From positions 15,328 to 79,327 of the forward strand of contig CAVSNS010000032.1 of assembly GCA_963729325.1 (NCBI GenBank): 64,000 nt of DNA, given 5' to 3'. Below are positions 46,332-54,743 of this stretch, piece by piece. The notes beneath the pieces were generated by a model, which worked only from the letters and a program-made list of their open reading frames with translations, had not been told where the DNA came from and searched no databases. The stretch is from JABCYV01 sp963729325. GTDB taxonomy: Bacteria > Acidobacteriota > Terriglobia > Terriglobales > Acidobacteriaceae. Position numbers and translations under genes: made by a program. Numbering within the stretch: position 1 is the first letter of the stretch; each line of letters opens with the position of its first letter.

Positions 46332-47057
46332 TTATGGCTTGCCGGCGCTCGCGGCAGCAGTCTTTTCCAGGCGAGCCACTTCGCCGGTCTCCAGGCTGTA
46401 CACCGCTTCGATGACCGTCAGCTTGCCCTCGTCCAACTCGTGCTTGAGCACAGCACTGTGGGCCAGGATGTCGTTGGCACTCTGGCGGACATTCTCCCGC
46501 ACTGCCGCGTCAATCAGTTCGTCGCCCTGGGCATGCTGTTTCGCGCGAATCACGGCGGGATCAATCTGGTCCACAATGGCTTGCAGGTTCGACGTGGGCA
46601 TCTTTTCGCCGGAGCAAGCCGCTTTCACCGCGCCGCAGCTGGTATGTCCCATAACCACGAGCACGCTGCTGCCCAGGTGCTCGACGGCGTACTCGATGCT
46701 TCCAAGACCAATCGCATCGGCAATGTTGCCCGCCGAGCGCACCACGAATAAGTCTCCCAGACTCTGATCGAAAAGCACCTCGGGCGCAACTCGGCTATCG
46801 GAACAACCGAGCACAACCACTTTAGGATGCTGATCTTTCGCGAGCGAGTGGCGGAGTTGCACCAGGTTGCGAGCCTCGCCTTTTCCCGCTACGTACCTCT
46901 TGTTGCCGGCCATCAGGTCTGCCCAGATCTTTTCCGCAGAGGGATTTTGTTGTGCGGATGCGGCATCGCCGTGGGCTTTTGCGGGCGCTTGCCCCTGGGC
47001 GACACTGATATTTGCTAAGAAAGCCAGGATTACCAGGGATCGCAATACACGTTTCAT
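46332..47057 (-). CDS. Periplasmic beta-carbonic anhydrase, 241 aa
   Basis: Interconverts CO2 and bicarbonate. The signal peptide MKRVLRSLVILAFLANISVAQG indicates export. Zinc ligands are in VVLGCSDSRV (Cys, with the Asp-Arg dyad) and MGHTSCGAVKAA (His, Cys). The N-terminal KIWADLMAGNKRYVAG and C-terminal SLETGEVARL are typical of the clade. ATG 47057 has GGGGAG 5 bases upstream; the open frame to 47102 lacks that. Exported beta-class enzymes are less common than cytosolic ones. Confidence 0.88.
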   Translation of the reverse strand: MKRVLRSLVILAFLANISVAQGQAPAKAHGDAASAQQNPSAEKIWADLMAGNKRYVAGKGEARNLVQLRHSLAKDQHPKVVVLGCSDSRVAPEVLFDQSLGDLFVVRSAGNIADAIGLGSIEYAVEHLGSSVLVVMGHTSCGAVKAACSGEKMPTSNLQAIVDQIDPAVIRAKQHAQGDELIDAAVRENVRQSANDILAHSAVLKHELDEGKLTVIEAVYSLETGEVARLEKTAAASAGKP

Positions 47058-47217
47058 GGAAACTCCCCTGCTGCTTCCTCGAAGGATTTTTTGCTGCGGC
47101 AAGGCCTTACACAGGCGGAATAACTGCGCCGTGGGTCAGTATTATTCCACAGGACCAGTGGGAAGAAATGGAAACCCAACAGCATGAGCTGCTGAGCCGG
47201 TCTAGACCACCAGAGAA

Positions 47218-47412
47218 TCAGAATGGTGCGCTCAACAGTCGGGCTGGCAGAAGTACCACTGCCCACACCAGGGCCAGCGCCCCATGCACCGCAATTCCCA
47301 CCACCCGAAACGGCAGGAGCAGTAACCAAACAAAGGGATACAGTATCAGCGCCAATAACGCCAATGGCCAGCACAACACGAAGAGCACGCACCAGAGGAG
47401 AAAGCTAAACAC
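47218..47412 (-). CDS. Small two-helix membrane protein, 64 aa
   Basis: GTG 47412 has a strong AAGGAGG (47,418-47,425 region) 5-6 bases upstream. The protein is almost wholly hydrophobic: FSFLLWCVLFVLCWPLALLA, YPFVWLLLLPFRVVGIAVHG and LALVWAVVLLPARLL. The frame is open further upstream but only as shadow of the hydrolase. I know no function; it may be a small envelope peptide. Confidence 0.6.
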   Translation of the reverse strand: MFSFLLWCVLFVLCWPLALLALILYPFVWLLLLPFRVVGIAVHGALALVWAVVLLPARLLSAPF

Positions 47413-47482
47413 GGATGACCTCCTTAACTTCACTTTCTCTGTGTTACGCGGCATCCCGTCGGAAAGTTCGAACAAAAGGACC

Positions 47483-48145
47483 CTACGCAGCCAAATGCTT
47501 CTTGAGAAAGCCGAGTGTTCGCAGCCCGGCATCGCGCCAGATTTCCCCACTGAAGCCGTGTCCTGCCCCGGGATAGATTTGCATCTCGTACGCAATGCGC
47601 CTCTTCTCCAGGATCCTCTGCAGGTGATAAGCCTCTTCGACGGGAACGGTGTGATCAGCGTCGCCGTGCAGGATCAAAACCGGGCACAGCCGTCGCATGA
47701 AGAACTTCATCTCCTTGGGCAGACCGCCAAAAAACTCCACTACCGCCCGAATTCGTGAATCAATAGCGGCTTGGGAGAGGGATAGATACGCGCCGAGAGA
47801 GAATCCCAACAATCCGATGCGTTCCGCATCCACGTGCGGCTGCCGAGCCACAAAGCTCACGGAATCCCACAGTGTCTTCATCCACACCGGAAAGTGCCGG
47901 AAGATGACGGCGCGATCGGTCTGAGTGGTTGCGGTGCGGTCGAAGTAATGCAGCACGTAGACGGCGAATCCCTGTGCCGCTAGCAAAGTCGCCGGTTCAC
48001 CCATACTGGCATGTCCGCCCCCTGAACCATGCAACCCAATCACGGCGGGAAACTGTTGTCCGTTGCCGATAGGCAGGAAGCAGTCCAGCCGAATGTCCTT
48101 GCCGCCACTTTCAAAGGTGGCCTGGAATTGGGTTATGGGATACAT
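47483..48145 (-). CDS. Dienelactone-hydrolase-like alpha/beta hydrolase, 220 aa
   Basis: A serine-type (or Cys-type in true dienelactone hydrolases) alpha/beta hydrolase. Oxyanion loop IGLHGSGGGH, nucleophile elbow LGFSLGAYLSL (Ser), acid HGDADHTVPVE and His GAGHGFSG. Ser rather than Cys at the elbow means it is probably an esterase or peptidase-like member. No signal peptide. ATG 48145 starts 11 bases after the mtnA stop; a TTG 21 bases further up is in frame. Confidence 0.85.
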   Translation of the reverse strand: MYPITQFQATFESGGKDIRLDCFLPIGNGQQFPAVIGLHGSGGGHASMGEPATLLAAQGFAVYVLHYFDRTATTQTDRAVIFRHFPVWMKTLWDSVSFVARQPHVDAERIGLLGFSLGAYLSLSQAAIDSRIRAVVEFFGGLPKEMKFFMRRLCPVLILHGDADHTVPVEEAYHLQRILEKRRIAYEMQIYPGAGHGFSGEIWRDAGLRTLGFLKKHLAA

Positions 48146-48155
48146 ACCCTGATCG

Positions 48156-49211
48156 CTAGCGACCAACGACGGACATCTCCTCTGCCAAGATTTTCAATGA
48201 CTCCGCATACGGCGCCCGCGCGATGCCGTGTTCCGTAACGATGGCGGTCACGTATTTCGCGGGGGTCACGTCGAATGCCGGATTCTCTACCTGCACGCCC
48301 TCTGGCACCATCTGCTTGCCACCAATGTGTGTAACTTCCCTGGGATTGCGCTGTTCGATGGGAATTTTGCTGCCGTCGGGAGTCTCCAGATCAATCGTGG
48401 AAAACGGTGCGGCCACGTAGAACGGGATACCATGTTCCTTAGCCAGTACCGCGACCGTGTAAGTTCCAATCTTGTTGGCTACATCGCCGTTGGCTGCGAT
48501 ACGATCCGCGCCCACCACGATAGCGCCAATCTTGCCCTGGCTCATCATCGCTCCGGCCATATTGTCGGAAATCACGGTGGTAGGAATGCCGTCCTTCATC
48601 AGTTCCCACGCGGTCAGCCGCGATCCCTGGAGGAAGGGACGGGTCTCGTCGGCGTAGACGTGGATTTTCTTACCTTGCTCGATCGCCGCGCGGATCACAC
48701 CCAGCGCCGTGCCGTAGCCACACGTGGCCAGCGCGCCAGCATTGCAATGGGTGAGCACGCCTCCAGTCGCTGGCATTAGCGTCGCCCCGTGTCGTCCCAT
48801 GGCTTGGTTCGCGGCGATGTCTTCGGCGTGCATCCGCTGCGCCTCGTCAATGAGCGCCTGCTTGATCTGCGGCAGCGGCCGCACTCGCAGCAACTCGAAT
48901 TTGTCTTGCAAGCGGCGAATGGCCCAGAACAAATTCACTGCCGTGGGACGAGTCTTGCCCATCACATCACAAATCTGGTCGAACTCCCGCTTCAGTTCTC
49001 CAACGCTCTCGGCCTTCGAATTTTTGACGCCCAGTGCGATGCCCATGGCAGCAGCCACGCCGATCGCAGGCGCGCCGCGAACAACCATGGTGCGGATCGC
49101 ATCAGCGACCTGTTGGTGGGTTTTGCAAGTGACGTAGGTCTCTTCGGTAGGCAGCTTCGTCTGGTCGATGAAGCGTACGCCGGAGTCGGTCCATTCGAGG
49201 GTCTGAATCAT
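48156..49211 (-). CDS. mtnA: S-methyl-5-thioribose-1-phosphate isomerase
   Basis: Methionine-salvage enzyme isomerising an aldose phosphate to a ketose. RGAPAIGVAAAMGIALG, the catalytic Cys in LTHCNAGALAT, the Asp in VVGADRIAANGDVANKIGT, YVAAPFSTID and PAFDVTPAKYVTAIVTEHG. Length of 351 aa is standard. No other salvage genes sit nearby in this window. Confidence 0.95.
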   Translation of the reverse strand: MIQTLEWTDSGVRFIDQTKLPTEETYVTCKTHQQVADAIRTMVVRGAPAIGVAAAMGIALGVKNSKAESVGELKREFDQICDVMGKTRPTAVNLFWAIRRLQDKFELLRVRPLPQIKQALIDEAQRMHAEDIAANQAMGRHGATLMPATGGVLTHCNAGALATCGYGTALGVIRAAIEQGKKIHVYADETRPFLQGSRLTAWELMKDGIPTTVISDNMAGAMMSQGKIGAIVVGADRIAANGDVANKIGTYTVAVLAKEHGIPFYVAAPFSTIDLETPDGSKIPIEQRNPREVTHIGGKQMVPEGVQVENPAFDVTPAKYVTAIVTEHGIARAPYAESLKILAEEMSVVGR

Positions 49212-49216
49212 TTGAG

Positions 49217-49250
49217 AATTAGTCGCTGGTCGTTCGTCGTTGGTCGAGAG
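49217..49250. repeat. Short word repeat (GTCGTTGGTCG)
   Basis: GTCGCTGGTCGTTCGTCGTTGGTCG lies between pyrE and mtnA and repeats a GTCGTTGGTCG word. The same word closes mtnA (48,160-48,175). It resembles the dispersed intergenic words seen elsewhere in the window. Confidence 0.45.
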
Positions 49251-49919
49251 TTAAACTTTATGCTCCTCACATCGAACCCGGGGCGTGTGTACTACCGCTT
49301 GACGCCCGCAAATTTCGCAGCCAGCCCCGAAGGCAACCATCGACGGAGATGTCTCGTCATTCTGTGCCCCATGTTCCTTGCGCACGTCATTCGCCGTAAA
49401 GACAGAAACGAACTGCGCTGGCGTCGCCGCTTTCTCAACGTTGGGGCGTCCGCCCGCCTCCTGGCGTTCGACCAGACACATCACTCCAGCAACCTCAAAG
49501 CCAAACTCCCTGGCTGCTTCAATCGCCTGGATGGTGGAAGCACCAGTGGTGCAAACGTCATCCACAATCACCACACGTGCGCCTTTCTCCTGAAACCCTT
49601 CGATGCGCCGCCCGGTACCGTGCTGCTTTTCGGCTTTGCGCACCAGAAACCCCTGCAGTTCGCCGCTGGTGACGACGACTGCCACCACAATCGGATCAGC
49701 CCCCATGGTAAGGCCGCCAATGGCCTTCGCCTTCCATCCTCGGGTTCGGATCTCGTCAAGGAAGACTTGCCCGGTCAGGCGTGAACCCTTTGCGCTGAGC
49801 GTGGTGGTGCGACAGTCCACGTAGTAGTCGCTGCTGGCTCCGGAAGAGAGCTGGAACTCCCCTAATCGAAAAGACTTCGACGCAAGCAGACGTAACAGTT
49901 CTTGACGGGGGGACGACAT
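49251..49919 (-). CDS. pyrE: Orotate phosphoribosyltransferase with a Cys-rich tail, 222 aa
   Basis: Makes OMP from orotate and PRPP in pyrimidine synthesis. FRLGEFQLSSGASSDYYVDC, GGLTMGADPIVVAV, LVRKAEKQHGTGRRIEG (catalytic Lys loop) and the PRPP motif RVVIVDDVCTTGAST. After the usual end near residue 185 there is an extra segment with CEICGRQAVVHTPRVRCEEH, a CxxC...CxxH pattern that could bind zinc. ATG 49919 is chosen because the frame upstream (to 50,030) is intergenic repeat sequence. Confidence 0.9.
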   Translation of the reverse strand: MSSPRQELLRLLASKSFRLGEFQLSSGASSDYYVDCRTTTLSAKGSRLTGQVFLDEIRTRGWKAKAIGGLTMGADPIVVAVVVTSGELQGFLVRKAEKQHGTGRRIEGFQEKGARVVIVDDVCTTGASTIQAIEAAREFGFEVAGVMCLVERQEAGGRPNVEKAATPAQFVSVFTANDVRKEHGAQNDETSPSMVAFGAGCEICGRQAVVHTPRVRCEEHKV

Positions 49920-49929
49920 GGGAAATTCT

Positions 49930-50107
49930 AAGATAGCACGGAACCCAGACCTCGGGCTTCGGACCTCAGGCTTCGAATCTCTGAGTATAGGAATGCCTCC
50001 GCTTCTGTCGGACCTTCTGCCATGATCCACAGCCTGTAACGTGAAGTCGAGGAAGGAGCTTAAGGCCTGAAGTCCAAAGCCTGAAGGTCTGACGCCTGAC
50101 GCCCGGT
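49930..50107. repeat. Intergenic region of direct and inverted short words
   Basis: Contains CTCGGGCTTCGGACCTCAGGCTTCG (near 49,951-49,975), and near 50,063-50,105 GCCTGAAGTCCAAAGCCTGAAGGTCTGACGCCTGACG, which carries the inverse word (CCTGA/TCAGG). No gene. It fits the dispersed degenerate repeats typical of the window's gaps. Confidence 0.5.
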
Positions 50108-50109
50108 TC

Positions 50110-50874
50110 TTACTGATTTAGCTTTTCCAAATGCCGGAAGCCATCGGTGGCGACGAAAATCAGTATCGAAATCGTAGCGTTGTAGGCAGCATGGATCAAC
50201 ACCCCGGCACCTACGGATTTGGTTACGGCACGGGTGATGGTCAGCGTCAATCCGACCAGGAACACTACCAGTACCGGACCCCAGGCCCACCCCAGTTGGG
50301 CAGCGTGGATCAGTCCGAAAGGGACCGCGGTGAGAATTACCGCTGCGATGATCCCCATACGCCTCGCTAGAACGGGATAGAGAAATCCACGAAAGAAAAG
50401 TTCCTCAAGCAGAGGAGCCACCGTCATTCCGAACAAGGACAAGACCCAGGCCTCACTGGTAGTTTGAAAGAAGCGATCAATGGGTAGCTCCTTGGGTATG
50501 GGCAGCAGGTGCGCCAGGCCTTGCAGTCCGAAGGCCAGCACTAAGCCCGCGAACAAATATCTTGGCCAGTTTCTGGGCCAATTCCAACCAATCGACTTCC
50601 AAAAGTCTTGGCCGCCTTTGCTCCTCACCATCGAAATCATACCCACCAGCACCAGGAGCTCAGCTAACAGTTCTCCTAGCACGGCCACGATCGGATACCT
50701 CGCTACATCGCCGATCGCCATGCTCGGATACATCAGCCGTTGGGCTGCATAAGTGACCAAAAACACGAAGACGACGATAGAGAAGAGCGTCAAGATGGCC
50801 AGGAGCAACACGTCCCATCCCGTCCAGATGGGGTTCTCCGCGGGCGATGCAGACGCTGGCATGGACGGGAGCAT
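50110..50874 (-). CDS. CPBP-family intramembrane metalloprotease
   Basis: A multi-pass (about eight helices) Abi/CAAX-protease-like protein. The catalytic motif APLLEELFFRGFLYP provides the EExxxR signature and FGLIHAAQLGWAWG the His of motif 2; HAAYNA near the end matches motif 3. The frame is open to TTG 50982, but that extra 36 residues (SRSADSQNPQTQNLGSREP) are encoded by repeat-like DNA, so I prefer ATG 50874. Substrates of bacterial CPBP proteins are mostly unknown. Confidence 0.87.
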   Translation of the reverse strand: MLPSMPASASPAENPIWTGWDVLLLAILTLFSIVVFVFLVTYAAQRLMYPSMAIGDVARYPIVAVLGELLAELLVLVGMISMVRSKGGQDFWKSIGWNWPRNWPRYLFAGLVLAFGLQGLAHLLPIPKELPIDRFFQTTSEAWVLSLFGMTVAPLLEELFFRGFLYPVLARRMGIIAAVILTAVPFGLIHAAQLGWAWGPVLVVFLVGLTLTITRAVTKSVGAGVLIHAAYNATISILIFVATDGFRHLEKLNQ

Positions 50875-51100
50875 CACAGGCTCTCGAGATCCAAGATTCT
50901 GAGTCTGGGGGTTCTGAGAGTCGGCGCTCCGAGACTCAGCTCCGGTTTGCGATTCAAACCACGGATTTTGCGGTGAAGACAAGCGATTTAGCGAGCGATG
51001 CTACGGCCTTTTCTGAATTTACACGAAACCGGAACGCGGTGCAGGGCAAAGGTCTCTTGCGCGATCTATCCGCCTGGGATATAGCATTGCTTTGTTGATC

Positions 51101-51580
51101 ATGAAAATGAATGCGGCACAGCTGCGAGCGGGAGAACTGAAGGACGCGGATGCCATCGCCCGCCTGGTAAATGATGCTTTTCGCCCAGAGCGCTTTTTCA
51201 TTGATGGCGACCGCACCAATCCCGAGAACGTTCGCGAGTTAATCAACAAGGGCAAGTTCCTGCTGGCTGAAGAACGCGAGAGAATTGTCGGCTGTGTCTA
51301 TGTCGAGCCCCGCGGCGAACACTGGTATCTTGGTTTGTTGTCGGTCGATCCCTCGCGCCAGGGTGGTGGTTTAGGCTCGCTCCTGATGACGGCCGCCGAA
51401 GAGCATGCGCGATCCGCCGGTGCGGTGGTTATGGATCTCCGAATTGTAAATTTGCGCAGCGCACTGCCGGGATTCTATCGACGTCTGGGGTACGAGGAGA
51501 CCGGCACTGCACCTTTGCCGGCTGACGCTACCGTGAACCAACCCTGCCATTTTATTCAGATGTCGAAGAGGTTAGGCTGA
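51101..51580 (+). CDS. GNAT-family N-acetyltransferase, 159 aa
   Basis: Acetyl-CoA-dependent acyltransferase. Motif A: LGLLSVDPSRQGGGLGSLLMTAAEEHA (Q/RxxGxG/A pyrophosphate loop), beta4 VGCVYVEP, and motif B LPGFYRRLGYEETG. The start is ambiguous among TTG 51092, ATG 51101 and ATG 51107, with no clear ribosome site. It resembles small-molecule or ribosomal-protein acetyltransferases; substrate unknown. Confidence 0.85.
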   Translation: MKMNAAQLRAGELKDADAIARLVNDAFRPERFFIDGDRTNPENVRELINKGKFLLAEERERIVGCVYVEPRGEHWYLGLLSVDPSRQGGGLGSLLMTAAEEHARSAGAVVMDLRIVNLRSALPGFYRRLGYEETGTAPLPADATVNQPCHFIQMSKRLG

Positions 51581-51711
51581 AGGGGTTGTGCGTGCGAGAG
51601 TTCTCAAAAGCAGTTTGGCTCGTAGCGGCGACCAAGCTCCGAGCCGAATCAACAATATCACTCGCCCCGCCGCATCTTCCGGCGGAAGGCGCCCGTCGTT
51701 TGTACCCTCGA

Positions 51712-51969
51712 TTACGGCCAGCGCTTCGCCGTGTCTTCCCATCCCGCTGCGCGCGCCGGTTGCGGAGAGGCATTCACCGCTGGCTGCGGGATGCGGATGG
51801 GCTGCTGCGATCCTGGCGACGCCGCCAAGGTTGGCTTGTTAGAGTTTTCCGAGCCAGACTCTTTGTCCTCGGACAGCAGGGGCGCGGCCACTCGCAACGC
51901 CTCGACTTCCTTTTCCAGCCTCGCCAGTTCGAGTTCCTTCTGTCTAAGAACCTCGTAAACGTTCTTCAT
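51712..51969 (-). CDS. Small coiled-coil protein, 85 aa
   Basis: MKNVYEVLRQKELELARLEKEVEALRVAA forms a heptad-rich helix (about residues 1-30), followed by a disordered Pro/Gln/Ser tail. AAGGTG lies 8 bases before ATG 51969. I recall similar short conserved proteins in Acidobacteriota with no assigned role. The plus-strand frame opposite it is a shadow. Confidence 0.6.
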   Translation of the reverse strand: MKNVYEVLRQKELELARLEKEVEALRVAAPLLSEDKESGSENSNKPTLAASPGSQQPIRIPQPAVNASPQPARAAGWEDTAKRWP

Positions 51970-52075
51970 ACGTGGGCACCTTACGGAATGCTTGAGATAC
52001 GAACAATTGACCGAACTTTATCAGTTGTCTCGTTTTTGTCAAGAAGCAAGAATTGAGGTACCGCCGTCGTTCCGA

Positions 52076-52351
52076 TCAGACTTGTTCCGATTGAGGCTTG
52101 GACCAGAATTCGGCAGAAGTCAGGACGGGAACAATTTCAAAGTCGACCAGATCATCCCAGTGGGAAACCCAAGTGGCCAGCGATTGGGGATGCTGCGCTT
52201 CCATGAGTTGGAAGCAGCGCGTACCGGCTGAATCCATCCAGCTGGCGTGATAAGTGACGTCTTGGGGCAGCATTCGCCCCTCGCGCCTGAACCGCTCCCC
52301 AACGGGTCCAGCATCGCCATGTTTGAACCGTTCTATAACCATGAACAGCAC
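52076..52351 (-). CDS. DUF3303 domain protein, 91 aa
   Basis: Starts MLFMVIERFKHGDAGPVGERF, then RMLPQDVTYHASWMDSAGTRCFQLMEAQ and WVSHWDDLVDFEIVPVLTS, which is the DUF3303 pattern (a dimeric alpha/beta-barrel-like small protein). The start codon is GTG 52351; ATG 52342 is an alternative. Function unknown. Confidence 0.78.
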   Translation of the reverse strand: MLFMVIERFKHGDAGPVGERFRREGRMLPQDVTYHASWMDSAGTRCFQLMEAQHPQSLATWVSHWDDLVDFEIVPVLTSAEFWSKPQSEQV

Positions 52352-52690
52352 GAAAGAGAGTCCACCGAATCGTGAGGTCTCCGCAAACTACGCGAGCCGG
52401 CGGCCCATTTGGGGTACACGCCGTGACACCGATTTTACAATCCCCCGCCTTACCTTTCCTCGGTCATATCGTCTAACCCATCAGAAAGTTCCCGTAGATG
52501 CAGCGGCGGCTATCTCCGTGCCCCGAAGAGAAATCACGGAATCGTAGTCTTAGATTCAGTTTGAGGGAACGAGTGACCTGAGGTTTGCGTATCTGAGGGA
52601 CATGTGTTTGGACCCAGGTTTGGTGTGTTGGTGGTAAGGCCCGCCTGACGTGAGCGGCAGTCGGCGGAGTGGCGGCTCTGGAGGACGGTC
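52352..52690. other. Intergenic region, no gene seen
   Basis: About 340 bases between two divergent small genes. I see no coding frame with a ribosome site, no tRNA and no clear promoter. The stretch upstream of 52,691 carries GGAGG (52,680-52,684) for the next gene. Confidence 0.5.
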
Positions 52691-53227
52691 ATGGTAAACG
52701 GGCAGGGTGGCGGCAATCGTAGCGGAAACAAGCACCTTCCAGGAAACGGCGACGCGCATGTCCAGGAAGTGGTGAACGCCGCGCATGAGGAACTCAGGCA
52801 GCTTATGCGGCAGCGCGCCGATGTGATGAAGCGCATTGGAACAGTGAAACAGACAATCGTCGGACTGGCCAACCTGTTCGGCGACGAGGTTCTGAACGAG
52901 GAACTGCTAGAGTTGGTAGACCGCAAAAGCGGGGGGCGCCAGCCAGGTTTTACTAAAGCCTGCCGCACGGTGCTGATGGAAGCGGACCGGCCGTTGGGCG
53001 CGCGCGATGTTTGTGAGCACATACGACGACGCCTTCCCCCAGTGCTGCTTCGCCACAAGGATCCGCTGGCTTCAGTCACCACCGTGTTGAACCGGCTGGT
53101 CGAGTATGGCGAAGCTCGAACTTTGCTCGGCGAGAATGGACGCCGCGCCTGGCAGTGGGTATCCGACCCTGCCAATAGCGGATTTGCTCCAACTGCCGGC
53201 GATGCGGTGCCCCTCTCTGAACTCTAA
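52691..53227 (+). CDS. Winged-helix-like hypothetical protein, 178 aa
   Basis: A Gly/Asn-rich N-terminus (residues 1-20) is followed by a helical segment (EVVNAAHEELRQLMRQRADVMKRIGTVKQTIVGLA) likely to be a coiled coil. Next is a domain around residues 90-150 (TKACRTVLMEADRPLGARDV, IRRRLPPVLLRHKDPLASVTTVLNRLVEYGEA) that looks like a winged helix (HARE/ASXL-type HTH). Probably DNA-binding, but no target is evident. GGAGG is 6 bases before ATG 52691. Confidence 0.65.
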   Translation: MVNGQGGGNRSGNKHLPGNGDAHVQEVVNAAHEELRQLMRQRADVMKRIGTVKQTIVGLANLFGDEVLNEELLELVDRKSGGRQPGFTKACRTVLMEADRPLGARDVCEHIRRRLPPVLLRHKDPLASVTTVLNRLVEYGEARTLLGENGRRAWQWVSDPANSGFAPTAGDAVPLSEL

Positions 53228-53237
53228 ATCTCAGCCT

Positions 53238-53285
53238 CGGCCCGGAAGATTTGTGGCGAACCGGGCCGCCCGGGCCTTTGTTTTT
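53238..53285 (+). terminator. Probable Rho-independent terminator
   Basis: CGGCCCGG (53,238-53,245) pairs perfectly with CCGGGCCG (53,261-53,268) around a 15-base loop, and GCCTTTGTTTTTG follows. It is placed 10 bases after the winged-helix gene and ends just before the PAP2 start codon. Confidence 0.6.
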
Positions 53286-53299
53286 GCTATTCTGACTTA

Positions 53300-54118
53300 G
53301 TGAAACTCGATTGCGAAGCCACAACAAGCGATAAAGCGATCCGGTTTCGGGCTGCGACACTGTGGTTGATGGCCGCTTCCGTAATACTCTTCGCTTGGCT
53401 GGCGATGGAAATCCTCGAGCGCCAGTCTCTGGTTTTCGATTCTGCGATTCGAAATGCAGTTCACCAGCAAGCCACTCCGCCGTTGACAATTCTCATGCGC
53501 GGACTTTCGCTGCTGGGTTCAGCCGATGTTCTCCTGCCATTGGTGGTAGTGACCCTGGTTGTCATGGCGGGCGCGGGCATCCGGCGCCAAGCAATCCTGT
53601 TAGTCGTGAGTCTGACCGGCGCTGCGGTTCTGGATACAACGCTCAAATTGGCTTTTCACCGTCCCCGCCCGCAGCCATTTTTTAATCTCCCGGTTCCGGG
53701 GGACTATGCATTTCCCAGCGGACACGCCATGGTTTCGTTGTGCTTCTATATCACTCTGGCATGGATAGTTAGCGCGCGATTGGCGACACGGTGGTCGCGC
53801 GTGGCAGTTTGGACTGCCGCCGCGTTGCTGACAGGGTTAATTGGTTTCTCACGAATCTATCTGGGCGTGCACTATCCGACCGACGTGATCGGGGGGTATG
53901 CGGCTGGACTGGTGTGGATGGCTTCGGTCGCGAAGGTGCGAAACTGGCCGCGACTGGCAGTGGCGAACCCGAATTCAACCGCGGATTCGGCGGGAAGCCG
54001 CATCTCGCACTCTTCCAACGGGCAGCTTATCCCGGCGGTAGTAGCATCCCCTTCTCCAGATGCCGGGTCACGTGCGCGTAGGACGCTGCGTGAGGATCAT
54101 GCGTCACCATCACGATAG
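53300..54118 (+). CDS. PAP2-family membrane phosphatase, 272 aa
   Basis: A six-helix lipid phosphatase of the undecaprenyl-diphosphatase/phosphatidate phosphatase type. The three motifs are complete: KLAFHRPRP (KxxxxxxRP), FPSGHAMVS (PSGH) and SRIYLGVHYPTDV (SRxxxxxHxxxD). The start is GTG 53300. The last 60 residues (from about 54,000) are low in hydrophobicity and overlap the ABC ATPase on the other strand by 92 bases, so the natural end may be earlier and the tail an artefact. Confidence 0.85.
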   Translation: MKLDCEATTSDKAIRFRAATLWLMAASVILFAWLAMEILERQSLVFDSAIRNAVHQQATPPLTILMRGLSLLGSADVLLPLVVVTLVVMAGAGIRRQAILLVVSLTGAAVLDTTLKLAFHRPRPQPFFNLPVPGDYAFPSGHAMVSLCFYITLAWIVSARLATRWSRVAVWTAAALLTGLIGFSRIYLGVHYPTDVIGGYAAGLVWMASVAKVRNWPRLAVANPNSTADSAGSRISHSSNGQLIPAVVASPSPDAGSRARRTLREDHASPSR

Positions 54119-54743
54119 TCTTATGGAAGTCTTCATTCAGACGCTTCAGGATCTCCAACACTTCAGTCGCAGAGTGGCTATCCAAGTCGCCAGTCGGTTC
54201 GTCTGCCAGCAGCAGCGTGGGGTCACTGACGATGGCGCGTGCAATAGCCACGCGCTGTTCCTGGCCGCCGGAGAGCTGTTTGGGAAGATGGTGCACCCGC
54301 TCCTCCAGGCCCACGAGTTTAAGCGCGGTCATCACGTGATCACGCCGCTGCTGGGCGTTCAACTTCGTGAGCAGTAGCGGCAGTTCGACGTTCTCGAACG
54401 CAGTGAGTACGGGAATCAGGTTGAAGGTCTGGAAGACGTATCCGATATGCTCGTTGCGCCAACGAGCTGACTGGGTGTCGCCGAGGCGAAAGATGTTCTC
54501 GCCCAGCACCAGCAGTTCTCCTGCCGTCGGCCGGTCAATGGCCGCGATCATGTTTAACAACGTGGTTTTGCCGGAGCCAGACGGACCCATCAGCGCCAAG
54601 AATTCGCCTCCGGCGATTTCGATGGAAACGTCGTCCAGCGCTTTCACCTCGAAAGCATCGCGCTTAAATACTTTGCTGACATTGCGAGCCTGAACGACTT
54701 TAGTCTGAGTGGCGGTCTTCGGAAGAGTAGTAGCAGTGCTCAT
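54027..54743 (-). CDS. MacB-like ABC transporter ATP-binding protein
   Basis: LolD/MacB-class ATPase: Walker A LMGPSGSGKTTLLNMIAAID, Q-loop GYVFQTFNLIPVLTAFENVE, signature QLSGGQEQRVAIARAI, Walker B LLLADEPTGDLDSHSA, and VMVTHDPHAA. With the adaptor and two FtsX-type permeases it forms a complete tripartite-style export or lipoprotein-transport system. It is the last gene of that operon; its start overlaps the adaptor stop (ATGA). Confidence 0.93.
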   Translation of the reverse strand: MSTATTLPKTATQTKVVQARNVSKVFKRDAFEVKALDDVSIEIAGGEFLALMGPSGSGKTTLLNMIAAIDRPTAGELLVLGENIFRLGDTQSARWRNEHIGYVFQTFNLIPVLTAFENVELPLLLTKLNAQQRRDHVMTALKLVGLEERVHHLPKQLSGGQEQRVAIARAIVSDPTLLLADEPTGDLDSHSATEVLEILKRLNEDFHKTIVMVTHDPHAASYAHVTRHLEKGMLLPPG

